Of a DNA stretch of 36,110 bases, positions 1-7,183 are shown one piece after another (within the stretch, counting starts at the first letter, position 1; each line of letters begins with the position of its first letter). The notes below the pieces were generated by a model. That model did not search any database, had not been told where the DNA came from, and saw nothing but the letters and a program-made list of their open reading frames with translations. A program made the translations under genes and the position numbers. Source of the DNA: Patescibacteria group bacterium (GTDB taxonomy: Bacteria; Patescibacteriota; Patescibacteriia; Patescibacteriales; GWC2-42-12); assembly GCA_028703305.1 (NCBI GenBank), contig JAQVNC010000011.1, positions 1 through 36,110 on the forward strand, read 5' to 3'.

Positions 1-82
1 CAATATCAACTCCGGATAGTCGGTTTTTTGAGTTCTGTTTTATGAGCTCTTTATTATCGCGGATGAATTTTATGTCTAGCAT
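1..82 (-). CDS. serS: Seryl-tRNA synthetase, N-terminal fragment (cut by window edge)
   Basis: Translating the minus strand from the ATG at 82-80 gives a peptide starting MLDIKFIRDNKELIKQNSKN, the characteristic opening of the SerRS N-terminal coiled-coil arm that contacts the long variable arm of tRNA-Ser. Only 27 codons lie in the window; the gene continues beyond position 1. The start is 5 nt after the TAA of the nucleotidyltransferase gene, so it is probably the last visible gene of the operon that begins with lysS. No Shine-Dalgarno motif precedes it. The call rests on N-terminal similarity alone, because no catalytic motif is in view. Confidence 0.82.
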   Translation of the reverse strand, partial: MLDIKFIRDNKELIKQNSKNRLSGVDI

Positions 83-87
83 ATAAA

Positions 88-486
88 TTATTTATTATGA
101 ATATTTTTAATAATTGACGTTTTATATTTATGCGGCTTAAAAGATTTTAATCTGATTATTTTTATTTTAAGCTTTAATTTCTTGAGCTGTTCAACAAAAT
201 ATGTCTGGTCATAGCCTAGGCAAATTATGTCCGGCTGATATTCTTTAATAGCCGCGTACTTATCACCCAGACTGCCTAATATCGCTTTATGGGTTAAATT
301 TAGGCCTTTTATAGCCTTTAGGCGCTGTTTTTCTCCGTATTTGGGTAATCTGCCCTTAACCTGTTTAACCGTCTTATCACGAGCAATAATTACTATCAAT
401 TGGCCGTATTCTTTCGCTTGGTTTAAAAAATTAATATGGCCAGGATGCAAAATATCAAAGGTGCCGAAAGCCATGGCTGTTTTCAT
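88..486 (-). CDS. Cytidylyltransferase-like nucleotidyltransferase (RibL/TagD/RfaE-C type)
   Basis: This is a 132-residue single-domain protein of the HxGH nucleotidyltransferase superfamily. Seen: the nucleotide-binding loop GTFDILHPGH at residues 8-17, with the HxGH signature H14-P-G-H17, and a C-terminal YKTS at 121-124 that matches the position of the RTxGISTT-type phosphate-binding motif. Members transfer CMP or AMP to a phosphorylated acceptor, as in archaeal FAD synthase, glycerol-3-phosphate cytidylyltransferase and the RfaE C-terminal domain. The acceptor cannot be told from sequence. The start overlaps the previous gene's stop as ATGA (483-486), which implies translational coupling. 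FAD synthesis or CDP-activated sugar/alcohol formation for surface glycans are both plausible. Confidence 0.8.
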   Translation of the reverse strand: MKTAMAFGTFDILHPGHINFLNQAKEYGQLIVIIARDKTVKQVKGRLPKYGEKQRLKAIKGLNLTHKAILGSLGDKYAAIKEYQPDIICLGYDQTYFVEQLKKLKLKIKIIRLKSFKPHKYKTSIIKNIHNK

Positions 487-917
487 ATAATCTTGCTCAA
501 ATCACCATTGATAATGATAGGTTGCATGGCCTTTAGCTCATCCAAGTAAATTATGTCTGGTAAATTATTATATAAATAAATTTTTTTACTCAAGACATGC
601 GCAAAACCCATTTCCAGAAAGACATTGCCGCCAATATAATTTTTTATGCCGTTTTTATCAATATTAAGAACTATAATAGCGTCAGATTCTTTTATAAAAT
701 TATAATATCTTTTTATCAGGTCTTCTTTAATTTTGCGGAAAGCGCCGTCGCCGTTTTTTTCTTTTTCATGCAAATATTCCTCCATAGTCATCTCGCCGTT
801 GATAATTTTCAGGCTGGTATAAGGCAGATAAGTTTTATGCCCCATAGCTAAAAGTTTGTCAGAAACCTCTTTAATTTTTGGCGTTGAGCTGATGCTCCCG
901 CAAATAGTTATGGTCAT
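483..917 (-). CDS. Nucleoside 2-deoxyribosyltransferase-like protein
   Basis: This 144-residue protein has the Rossmann-like fold signature of the nucleoside 2-deoxyribosyltransferase family. Seen: an N-terminal beta strand and turn TITICGSISS at 2-11, a central SDAIIVLN strand at 78-85 with Asp79, and GGNVFLEMGFAHVL at 97-110, where Glu102 occupies the position of the family's catalytic glutamate. Known members cleave or exchange the base on 2'-deoxynucleosides, or hydrolyse nucleotide N-glycosidic bonds. It ends with TGA overlapping the next ATG, and starts 4 nt after the HD-hydrolase stop. Location beside an HD phosphohydrolase suggests nucleotide salvage or house-cleaning. The exact substrate is unknown. 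Confidence 0.68.
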   Translation of the reverse strand: MTITICGSISSTPKIKEVSDKLLAMGHKTYLPYTSLKIINGEMTMEEYLHEKEKNGDGAFRKIKEDLIKRYYNFIKESDAIIVLNIDKNGIKNYIGGNVFLEMGFAHVLSKKIYLYNNLPDIIYLDELKAMQPIIINGDLSKII

Positions 918-921
918 ATAA

Positions 922-1506
922 TTATAAGTCGATTTTATCAGATATTGATTGCAAAGCCTTTAGGCCGATTTCTAAAAATTGTTCTAAGGTTAAACCGATT
1001 TTTTCGCATTCCATAATAATTTTTCGGTTGCAATTAGCGACAAAGCTCTTATTTTTAAATTTTTTTATCAGTGAGCGGGTGTTGACGCTGGCCAGTTTTT
1101 TATCCGGTTGCACCAGCGCCGAAGCTACAATCAGGCCGGTCAAAGTTTCAGCCGCGGCTAAAGCATGTTCTAATTTTGTTTGCCTTTGCTTATTCTGGGG
1201 CGCGCCGCAGGCCGGCTGGCCGTAGCCATGTGAAATTATCACGTCAATCAGTTCATCGCTCCCGCCAGCCTGTTTTAAAATTCCCGGCATTTTAACTAAA
1301 TGTTCTTTTGGATTATTTTTAGTTAAATCCCAGTCAATATCATGAAGCAAGCCGATAATCCCCCATTCTTCTTCATTCTCGCCGAAATGCGCCGCTAAAG
1401 CGCGCATGATAGCTTCGCTTTCCAGCAAATGATATTTAGTGATTTGATTGGTGATATATTGGTTGACTAACGCATCGGCTTGTTGTTTGTTTATGCCTAA
1501 GTTCAT
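922..1506 (-). CDS. HD-superfamily hydrolase (COG2316-like)
   Basis: This 194-residue protein has the layout of a small HD-domain phosphohydrolase. Candidate metal ligands are His26, the His55-Asp56 pair in LLHDIDWD, and His93 in ISHGYG. The fourth ligand position, usually an Asp just before LTGL in this family, appears to be Glu120 (AAETLTGLIVAS), which is a conservative but unusual change. HD enzymes hydrolyse phosphomonoester or nucleotide phosphate bonds using divalent metals. It lies 62 nt after lysS, with a palindromic repeat (1515-1544) in between, and 4 nt before the deoxyribosyltransferase-like gene. The substrate is not predictable. Confidence 0.75.
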   Translation of the reverse strand: MNLGINKQQADALVNQYITNQITKYHLLESEAIMRALAAHFGENEEEWGIIGLLHDIDWDLTKNNPKEHLVKMPGILKQAGGSDELIDVIISHGYGQPACGAPQNKQRQTKLEHALAAAETLTGLIVASALVQPDKKLASVNTRSLIKKFKNKSFVANCNRKIIMECEKIGLTLEQFLEIGLKALQSISDKIDL

Positions 1507-1514
1507 AAAATTTC

Positions 1515-1544
1515 TGGATTCCGGATCAAGTCCGGAATGACGGA
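1515..1544. repeat. Short palindromic repeat, family B copy 1
   Basis: The hairpin ATTCCGGA-TCAAG-TCCGGAAT (arms 1518-1525 and 1531-1538) sits in the frame TGG(hairpin)GACGGA. The same frame recurs at 27870-27899 with different but still complementary stem bases (ATCCCGTA/TACGGGAT), so the two are copies of one dispersed REP-like family. It occupies the lysS-to-HD-hydrolase gap. Confidence 0.7.
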
Positions 1545-1568
1545 GAGTTGTGAGTTACAAGTTATGTG

Positions 1569-3035
1569 TTACGAGTTTTTCGGCTTCATTAAGGGAAAAA
1601 TTTGGCATTCGCGTCCCGGCTTATCCATTAAAAAAGAGAAAACTCTCTCCGACATGCCAAAGCCGCAAGCCGGCGGCATACCGTATTCTAAAGCTTCCAC
1701 GAATTCGTGGTCAAACATTTGCGCTTCCTCGTCCCCTTCTTCCCTTAATTTGGCCTGCTCTTTAAATCTTTCTTCCTGGTCTAGGGGATCGTTAAGCTCC
1801 GAGTAGCCGTTGCCTAACTCCGAGCCGGCGATAATTACCTGGAATCTTTGGCTTAATTCAGGATGTGTTTTATCGCGTTTGGCTAAAGGCGAGACTTCAA
1901 TCGGCACGCCGATTAAAAAGCCCGGTCCAGCGATTTGTTTCCGGCAGTATTTCCATAAATTATCAATGGCGCGGGTTTTATTAAAGCCTTTTTTATCATA
2001 GTCAACTTTCAGTTCTTTTAATTTTTTTTCTATTTGTTTTATATCAGTATTTAATATATCAACGCCGGTATATTTTTTAACAGTTTCCCGATAGTCATAA
2101 CGCTCCCAGGTTTTATTCAAATCAATTTCAAAATTTTTAATTTTAAATTTAAGCGTGCCAAAAGTTTCCTTGGCCGTATATTTAAGCAGCTCTTCCACAA
2201 GTTTCATGCCGGCCTCATAATCGGCGTAAGCCCAATAAAATTCCATTTGCGTGTAATCCTGCAGATGCTCGGCGTCCATGCCTTCGTTTCTGAACTGCCG
2301 GCCGATTTCAAAAGTTTTTTCAAAGCCGGCTACCATTAGCCGCTTCTGCCAAAGCTCGCCCATGGAAATTCTTAAGTATACATCCATATCAAGGGCGTTA
2401 TGATGCGTTAAAAAAGGTTTGGCGTCGGCGCCGCCGGCGGTATTTTCCAATACCGGAGTTTCAACTTCTAAAAAATTCTGCTTAATTAAAAAATCTCTGA
2501 TAGCCTGCCAAAATTTGGCGCGTTTGATAAATATTTCGCGCACATCATCATTAAATAAAATATCCAGGTAGCGTTTTCTTAATTTTTCTTCTTCATCCGA
2601 GAGGCCATGCCATTTTTCCGGCAAAGGCCTGATTGTTTTTGTTAATAGCTTCCAGTCTTTAACCATCAGGCTCTTTTCGCCGTTATGGGTTAAAAAAGCC
2701 TTGCCAATGATTTGTAAAAAATCGCCGATATCAATATGTTTGGAAAAAATTTTATAACTGTCGGCGCCGATTTCTTTTTTAGAAAACGCCAGCTGAATTT
2801 TTCCCGAACCATCCTGCAAATTAGCAAAAGTTAAATTGCCGTGGGCGCGCAAGCTTCTTAATCTGCCGGCCAGCTTTAATTCAATGCCGCTTTTCTCCAA
2901 TTTTTCAAAATTAGCCAAAACAGCGCTGATATCGTTATTTTTTTCCGCTTTAGCTGGATAAGGGTTAATGCCTATTTTTCTTAATTCCGCTAATTTTTTA
3001 AGCCTGTCCGCGCGCTCGCTAATTTTTTCATTCAT
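1569..3035 (-). CDS. lysS: Lysyl-tRNA synthetase, class II
   Basis: This 488-residue enzyme charges tRNA-Lys with lysine. Seen: an OB-fold anticodon-binding domain at about residues 50-140, then the class II catalytic core. THHNALDMD lies at 210-218, motif 2 is FEIGRQFRNEG at 242-252, and the C-terminal motif 3 is GFGMSER at 458-464, with the ATP-binding Arg464 present. Class II LysRS usually shows GLGIGIDR there, so this motif 3 is divergent, and PELYLKRL is replaced by MGELWQKRL. Overall layout and most core motifs still point to LysRS rather than AsnRS or AspRS. It starts the operon leading to serS and has its own consensus promoter 36 nt upstream; no Shine-Dalgarno motif is visible. Confidence 0.92.
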   Translation of the reverse strand: MNEKISERADRLKKLAELRKIGINPYPAKAEKNNDISAVLANFEKLEKSGIELKLAGRLRSLRAHGNLTFANLQDGSGKIQLAFSKKEIGADSYKIFSKHIDIGDFLQIIGKAFLTHNGEKSLMVKDWKLLTKTIRPLPEKWHGLSDEEEKLRKRYLDILFNDDVREIFIKRAKFWQAIRDFLIKQNFLEVETPVLENTAGGADAKPFLTHHNALDMDVYLRISMGELWQKRLMVAGFEKTFEIGRQFRNEGMDAEHLQDYTQMEFYWAYADYEAGMKLVEELLKYTAKETFGTLKFKIKNFEIDLNKTWERYDYRETVKKYTGVDILNTDIKQIEKKLKELKVDYDKKGFNKTRAIDNLWKYCRKQIAGPGFLIGVPIEVSPLAKRDKTHPELSQRFQVIIAGSELGNGYSELNDPLDQEERFKEQAKLREEGDEEAQMFDHEFVEALEYGMPPACGFGMSERVFSFLMDKPGRECQIFPLMKPKNS

Positions 3036-3071
3036 ATTATTGTAGAGTTAAGATTATATTTTAATGTTAAT

Positions 3072-3100
3072 ATTTTACCCTGTTTTAGCTAAATTGTCAA
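3072..3100 (-). promoter_or_regulatory. Sigma-70-type promoter of lysS
   Basis: On the minus strand, TTGACA (3100-3095) is followed by a 17-nt spacer and TAAAAT (3077-3072): a consensus -35, optimal spacing and a 5/6 -10. Transcription would start near 3065, giving a leader of about 30 nt before the lysS ATG at 3035. Confidence 0.8.
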
Positions 3101-3104
3101 AACA

Positions 3105-3134
3105 AAAAACAAGCTTATGCTAAAGCTTGTTTTT
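3105..3134 (-). terminator. Intrinsic terminator after greA
   Basis: A perfect 12-bp inverted repeat (3105-3116 and 3123-3134, arms AAAAACAAGCTT/AAGCTTGTTTTT) has a 6-nt loop. On the minus strand the stem runs into a T-rich tail. It lies 14 nt beyond the greA stop and separates greA from the lysS promoter. The stem is flanked by A and T tracts on both sides, so it could act in either direction. Confidence 0.75.
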
Positions 3135-3147
3135 AAGCACGATATTT

Positions 3148-3606
3148 TTATTTAACGTCTAAAATTTCGTAAACTATGCTGCCGCGGGGCGTGTTGACCG
3201 TTATTTTTTCGCCTTTCTTTTTTCCAATAAAAGCTACGCCCAAGGGCGATTCGTTGGAAATCATGCCTTCTGCCGGATTAGCCTCGTTAAAGCTAACAAT
3301 GGTAAATTCTTTGGTTTTGCCTTCGGCGGCGGCGGTTACTTTTGAACCCATGCCGATTTTATGCTTATCGCCGTTGCTTTGCACAACCGTCACATTTTTT
3401 AACAGAGCGGTTAGCTCGCCGATGCGCCCGTCGTTAAAAGCTTGCTCGTCTTTAGCTTCGGCGTATTCGGCATTCTCGCTCAAATCACCCAGCTCTTTCG
3501 CCGTTTCAATACGGCCGGCGATTTCCAGCCTTTTAACGCCAAGCCTTTCGTCAAGTTCTTTTTTTAATTTATCATAGCCTTCTTGGGAAATAATTTGATC
3601 AGGCAT
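3148..3606 (-). CDS. greA: Transcription elongation factor GreA
   Basis: This 152-residue protein rescues backtracked RNA polymerase by stimulating cleavage of the nascent transcript. Seen: an N-terminal antiparallel coiled coil (about residues 1-75) whose tip carries GDLSENAEYAEAKDEQ, including the acidic residues placed in the polymerase active site, then an FKBP-like C-terminal domain ending RGSIVYEILDVK with the family's SPLGVAFIGKKKGE element. Length is slightly below the usual ~158. It is monocistronic, with its own promoter (3651-3679) and terminator (3105-3134), between the polysaccharide cluster and the lysS operon. Confidence 0.95.
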   Translation of the reverse strand: MPDQIISQEGYDKLKKELDERLGVKRLEIAGRIETAKELGDLSENAEYAEAKDEQAFNDGRIGELTALLKNVTVVQSNGDKHKIGMGSKVTAAAEGKTKEFTIVSFNEANPAEGMISNESPLGVAFIGKKKGEKITVNTPRGSIVYEILDVK

Positions 3607-3650
3607 AATGTTAATAAAATTTTAATTATAATTAAAATTGCATAATTTAC

Positions 3651-3679
3651 AATATACAGGAATTATAAGATTTATGCAA
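3651..3679 (-). promoter_or_regulatory. Candidate promoter of greA
   Basis: Minus-strand TTGCAT (3679-3674), a 17-nt spacer, then TATATT (3656-3651). Start of transcription near 3644 would leave a leader of about 38 nt before the ATG at 3606. A second, weaker pairing (TTGTAA with TATAAT) lies just downstream. Confidence 0.5.
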
Positions 3680-3690
3680 GTGGGAATAGA

Positions 3691-5265
3691 TTAAAACTGT
3701 CTGTCATTGCGAGCGACCGAAGGAAGCGAAGCAATCTCGGATTTATTCCGACTAACCGGAGATTGCTTCGTCGCTAACGATCCTCGCAATGACAAACGTT
3801 CCATCATCACCGCAACAACAATCAGATAGCCTATGCCCAGCGGATGATTGGCATACGGACTGAATATGTTGACCGCTAGAATCACTATTAAGCCGGCGGC
3901 TAGAGATAAAGAGCAATTTTTCAAGCCGTCAAAAATAATTTTAAAAAATAAAGTTAAATAGGCCAGCAATCCTAAAATTCCCAATTTTAACCAGATATCA
4001 AGCCAGCCCCATTCAAAAGCATAGGTCGTGTATTCGCCTTTGGGGTCAACGGCCAAAACCCGCGGATCGCTGGATTTATAAGTTACGGTGGCGCCAAAGC
4101 CTTGGCCTAAAATCGGCGCGCTTTTAATTTTTTGCCATAACGACGGCAGTAATTGCCACCTTGACGAAGCGCCGGCCTCATTGGCAATTTGGGTGGCCCT
4201 TTCGCTTAATAAATTCGTAGCGTCAAATTCGCCCGAGGGCATCGGATAAGGAAATTTTATAACAAAAAAAGTAAAAGCCAAGCTTAAAATAATCACAACC
4301 GCGATCATTGAATTAAAAATAACAAATTTTTTTAAATTAATTTTTAATTTAAAAATCGCGGTTAGCCAGACAAACAAGCCGCCGGCCGTAAGGCCCAGCC
4401 AAAAACTTCGTGAAAAGCTGATTATGATGGCTGATAATAATAAAGCGCTAAAGCCGATTAAGCTATAAGTTTGTTTATTTAAGGCGGTTTGCCGTTCGGT
4501 TAAATTTTTTAGCAAATAAAACAGCAAAATAAAAAATCCGATTAAAACGAAAATATGCGATTGCATGAATATTCGGTTAAATCCCGGGACGACTTGGGTT
4601 ATTTCCCCGATTCCGCTTTGGCGCACCCAAAAATAAAGATCCGGGCTGAAAAAATTAAAGCTATGCGAAAAAATATAAGCCAAGATAATCGTTTTCGCGC
4701 TAAGCCAGCTTATGGATGCTAAAAAAATTTGCTTAACTATTTTTAAATTATCATCGGCCTGCCAGACGGAGAATATCGGAAAAACCAGCAAAAAATAAAG
4801 CCAATTATTAAAATCAAAAAACAAATTGTTTAAAGAGTTATTGTTAGCCAGGCCGTTTAAGGCGCCTAGAATAATAAAAATAAATAAAACAAAAAAATAT
4901 TTGGCGTAAGAAGATTTAAAAAAATCAATTGATAGTTTTTTTGTCTCGGCCAGTTTAATAATTGCCCCGGCCAGCCAGACCGACATAATAATCAGCCATA
5001 AAGCTATGCGAAGAGAAATTTTAAAGCCATTAGCTTCAAAATAAAATAAATAGCCGAAAGAGCCGATTAGGAGTTCGGCCAGAAGAATATATAAACCATA
5101 TTCCAAGCGGTATAATGAAATAAATAATACTAAAACTATTATGGCGAAAAAGGCAATGAAATTGACCGATGGAAAATAATAGCCTAAAAACGAAAGCAAC
5201 TCGGCTAAAATTATGAATAGCAGAGTATTTTTTATGATTTTTTTATTGGCGAAAAAATCAGCCAT
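3691..5265 (-). CDS. O-antigen polymerase/ligase-type membrane protein (Wzy/WaaL family)
   Basis: This 524-residue protein is strongly hydrophobic, with about ten or more membrane segments across residues 15-490. It has the typical large periplasmic loop containing SSRWQLLPSLWQKIKSAPIL and GQGFG, followed by YAFEWGWLDIWLKLG, a pattern of the O-antigen ligase (Wzy_C) superfamily. Such proteins polymerise or transfer lipid-linked glycans outside the membrane. It follows the GT2 gene by 3 nt and closes the polysaccharide cluster. Odd: the last ~34 residues (about 491-524) are translated from a palindromic repeat (3702-3794), so the original C-terminus was probably replaced or extended by that insertion. 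Confidence 0.78.
   Translation of the reverse strand: MADFFANKKIIKNTLLFIILAELLSFLGYYFPSVNFIAFFAIIVLVLFISLYRLEYGLYILLAELLIGSFGYLFYFEANGFKISLRIALWLIIMSVWLAGAIIKLAETKKLSIDFFKSSYAKYFFVLFIFIILGALNGLANNNSLNNLFFDFNNWLYFLLVFPIFSVWQADDNLKIVKQIFLASISWLSAKTIILAYIFSHSFNFFSPDLYFWVRQSGIGEITQVVPGFNRIFMQSHIFVLIGFFILLFYLLKNLTERQTALNKQTYSLIGFSALLLSAIIISFSRSFWLGLTAGGLFVWLTAIFKLKINLKKFVIFNSMIAVVIILSLAFTFFVIKFPYPMPSGEFDATNLLSERATQIANEAGASSRWQLLPSLWQKIKSAPILGQGFGATVTYKSSDPRVLAVDPKGEYTTYAFEWGWLDIWLKLGILGLLAYLTLFFKIIFDGLKNCSLSLAAGLIVILAVNIFSPYANHPLGIGYLIVVAVMMERLSLRGSLATKQSPVSRNKSEIASLPSVARNDRQF
3702..3794. repeat. Palindromic element, family A copy 1 (inside the Wzy-like CDS)
   Basis: An inverted repeat with outer arms TGTCATTGCGAG/CTCGCAATGACA and inner arms GAAGCAATCTC/GAGATTGCTTC, giving about 36 bp per arm with a ~20-nt centre. 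Copies of the family are at 5976-6068, 31766-31901 and, as a half element, 35980-36018. This copy encodes the final residues of the Wzy-like protein. Confidence 0.88.
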
Positions 5266-5268
5266 AAT

Positions 5269-5964
5269 TTATGATAAGTAATGCTTTTTTTTGATTATAG
5301 CCATGGCTTGGTTATATTTTTTTACCGTTGGCAGCCAGGGCAATAGTTTATAAGCAAATGACGGCAGCCAGCCGCTCATGGTCTGGGTGCCTCTAATAGC
5401 GATTTTAAAAAGAATTTTATCAACGAAAACTCCGGGATGGCCTTGCTCCAGCATCGTCAGCCAAAGATCCCAATCTTGAAATTTTTTTATATTTTCGTCA
5501 AAACCGGGAAAATCTTTAGATCGTATGAGAGAGGTTGTGGTGATATATGGCATTGTTTTTAATTTTTCCCCGGCAAAAGGGCAAAGTTTAAAATTTTTTC
5601 CCCCCCAAAGAAAAGACGAATAGCAGAAACTCGCGCCCGGGTTATCGCGCAAAGTCTTAAGCATTAGTTCAAGCATGTTTGGCTCCATAACAGCATCGGC
5701 GTCGCAAAAAATCATGTATTCACCCTTAGCTAATTTAGCGCCCCTATTTCTGGCCGCGTTAGCTCCCCTGTTTTCCTGCTCAAAGTAATTTAAATTAAAA
5801 CCGAAAATTTTTTTGAATTTTTTAATCACCCTGATAATATTATCCGTTGAGCCGTCATTCACCACAATAATTTCATAATTATCGTAGGTTTGTTTTTTAA
5901 TGCTGGCCAGGCAATTAGCCAGATGTTCGGCTTGATTATAGACCGGAATAATAATGCTTATCAT
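5269..5964 (-). CDS. Family 2 glycosyltransferase
   Basis: This 231-residue GT-A fold enzyme transfers a sugar from a nucleotide-sugar donor to a growing surface glycan. Seen: the N-terminal PVYNQAEHLANCLASI, the NDGSTD donor-binding motif at 36-41, NRGANAARNRG at 65-75, the metal-binding DAD at 88-90, and a downstream QDWDLWL motif with the acidic residues expected near the catalytic base. The C-terminal third is short and lacks membrane segments, so it probably acts at the inner membrane face. It sits between the GT4 gene (110 nt away, with a family A repeat in the gap) and the Wzy-like gene (3 nt). Donor and acceptor sugars are not predictable. Confidence 0.9.
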   Translation of the reverse strand: MISIIIPVYNQAEHLANCLASIKKQTYDNYEIIVVNDGSTDNIIRVIKKFKKIFGFNLNYFEQENRGANAARNRGAKLAKGEYMIFCDADAVMEPNMLELMLKTLRDNPGASFCYSSFLWGGKNFKLCPFAGEKLKTMPYITTTSLIRSKDFPGFDENIKKFQDWDLWLTMLEQGHPGVFVDKILFKIAIRGTQTMSGWLPSFAYKLLPWLPTVKKYNQAMAIIKKKHYLS

Positions 5965-5975
5965 ATTGTGTTATC

Positions 5976-6068
5976 TGTCATTGCGAGCGACCAAGGGAAG
6001 CGAAGCAATCTCACGTACTCGGATTTTAACCGGAGATTGCTTCGTCGCTTACGCTCCTCGCAATGACA
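5976..6068. repeat. Palindromic element, family A copy 2 (intergenic)
   Basis: Same outer arms (TGTCATTGCGAG/CTCGCAATGACA) and inner GAAGCAATCTC/GAGATTGCTTC arms as 3702-3794, and the same total length of 93 bp. It fills most of the 110-nt gap between the GT4 and GT2 genes, 11 nt upstream of the GT2 start, so any RNA hairpin would sit in the GT2 leader. Confidence 0.88.
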
Positions 6069-6074
6069 ATAAAA

Positions 6075-7178
6075 TTATATAATTGCTTGATATATTTTTT
6101 TAATCTGTTTTTCCCAATTAAAATCGTTAATCGCGCGCTTTTTCCCCTGCTCGCCTAATTTCCGCCTTAATTCCGGATTTTTGGCTAATTCAATAACGGC
6201 CGCGGCGATTTGCTTAGTATCTTCGGGGTCAACCAATAAACCGTTCACGCCATCTGCCACAGCGTCGCTAACACCGCCGCTTTTGCCGGCGATTACCGGC
6301 TTGCCGGCCAAATTAGCTTCCAGATAAACCAGGCCGAAGCCTTCAAAATCGCCGTTAATATTTCGGCTGGGCATAATAAAAATGTCACTGGCATTATACC
6401 AACTATCACGTTCTTCGTCCGTGGCTTTACTTATTATTTTAATATTTTTTTCTTGACTTGAATTTATAATTTCATCGCCCGCCCCGATAATTATATAAAT
6501 TAAATTCGGCGTCTGTTTTAAAATTTCCGGCATGGCTTCAATAACTTTATCAAAGCCTTTGCGTTTTACCAGCCGGCCGACCGATAAGAGTATGATTTTA
6601 TCTTGTAAATTATATTTATCGCGTAATTGCGCCGCGAGCCGCGAGCTGGAGTTTGCGTGATTCTCTACTCCGGGATTAACTACAATAATCTTTTGGCCAG
6701 CATCCGGAAAATTTTGCCGCGCCATTTCGGCCGTATAGCTATTGCCGCAAATTATTTTTTCAGCTTGGTTTAAAATTTTTTCAGCCAGCCATTTTTTTCT
6801 AGGCAATTTTAAGGCGTAAGCCAAGTCCATGCCGTGTAAAATTACCGAATACTTTGTTTTAAAAAATTTGGCGCAAATCAAAGCGGCCGCGCCTAACGGG
6901 AGTATCTGGCCGACTAAAATATGCCCGATTTTTTCCTGTTTTATTTTGGCGGCTAAGGCGAAATATGCCGGCAGCCATTTTAAGAGCGGCAGCTTCTTAT
7001 TGATTAAGCGGCCGTCATTATTATTTAGCACGAAAATACTATTAGCCTCGTCGGTTGAGGCGGGCTTGCCCTCCGTAGTTTTAGCGAAGGAGGGCCAATA
7101 TTTAACTAAATTGCCGTAGTAATTAGCCACGCCGCCATGAAATGGCGGATATTCAAGGGTAAATAATAGAATTTTCAT
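6075..7178 (-). CDS. Family 4 glycosyltransferase (GT-B fold)
   Basis: This 367-residue enzyme has the GT4 arrangement: an N-terminal acceptor domain opening MKILLFTLEYPPFHGGVANY, a linker GVENHANSSS, then the donor domain with LLSVGRLVKRKGFDKVIEAM and the EGFGLVYLEA segment carrying the E-x7-E signature, followed by GKPVIAGKSGGVSDAV. GT4 enzymes are retaining and typically use UDP- or GDP-sugars on lipid-linked acceptors. The gene begins 5 nt after the flippase stop. Odd: residues ~29-46 (PSFAKTTEGKPASTDEAN) come from a palindromic repeat at 7044-7096 and replace or extend a loop that normally joins the first helix and second strand. The frame is intact. Confidence 0.9.
   Translation of the reverse strand: MKILLFTLEYPPFHGGVANYYGNLVKYWPSFAKTTEGKPASTDEANSIFVLNNNDGRLINKKLPLLKWLPAYFALAAKIKQEKIGHILVGQILPLGAAALICAKFFKTKYSVILHGMDLAYALKLPRKKWLAEKILNQAEKIICGNSYTAEMARQNFPDAGQKIIVVNPGVENHANSSSRLAAQLRDKYNLQDKIILLSVGRLVKRKGFDKVIEAMPEILKQTPNLIYIIIGAGDEIINSSQEKNIKIISKATDEERDSWYNASDIFIMPSRNINGDFEGFGLVYLEANLAGKPVIAGKSGGVSDAVADGVNGLLVDPEDTKQIAAAVIELAKNPELRRKLGEQGKKRAINDFNWEKQIKKIYQAII
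7044..7096. repeat. Palindromic repeat, family C (in frame inside the GT4 gene)
   Basis: Two adjacent small hairpins: CCTC-GTCGGTT-GAGG, then CCCTCCG...CGAAGGAGGG. It encodes GT4 residues ~29-46 without breaking the frame. The composition and the peptide PSFAKTTEGKPASTDEA look foreign to a GT-B fold. Confidence 0.65.
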
Positions 7179-7183
7179 ATAGT

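Noticed and set aside
483-485. TGA recoded as glycine or tryptophan
   Set aside because: TGA ends the deoxyribosyltransferase-like gene at the expected length and overlaps the next start codon; no conserved protein here contains an internal TGA.
1545-1575. A tandem repeat of GTGAGTTAC-like 14-mers after lysS
   Set aside because: Only two imperfect copies, partly within the lysS end; too short to support a feature.
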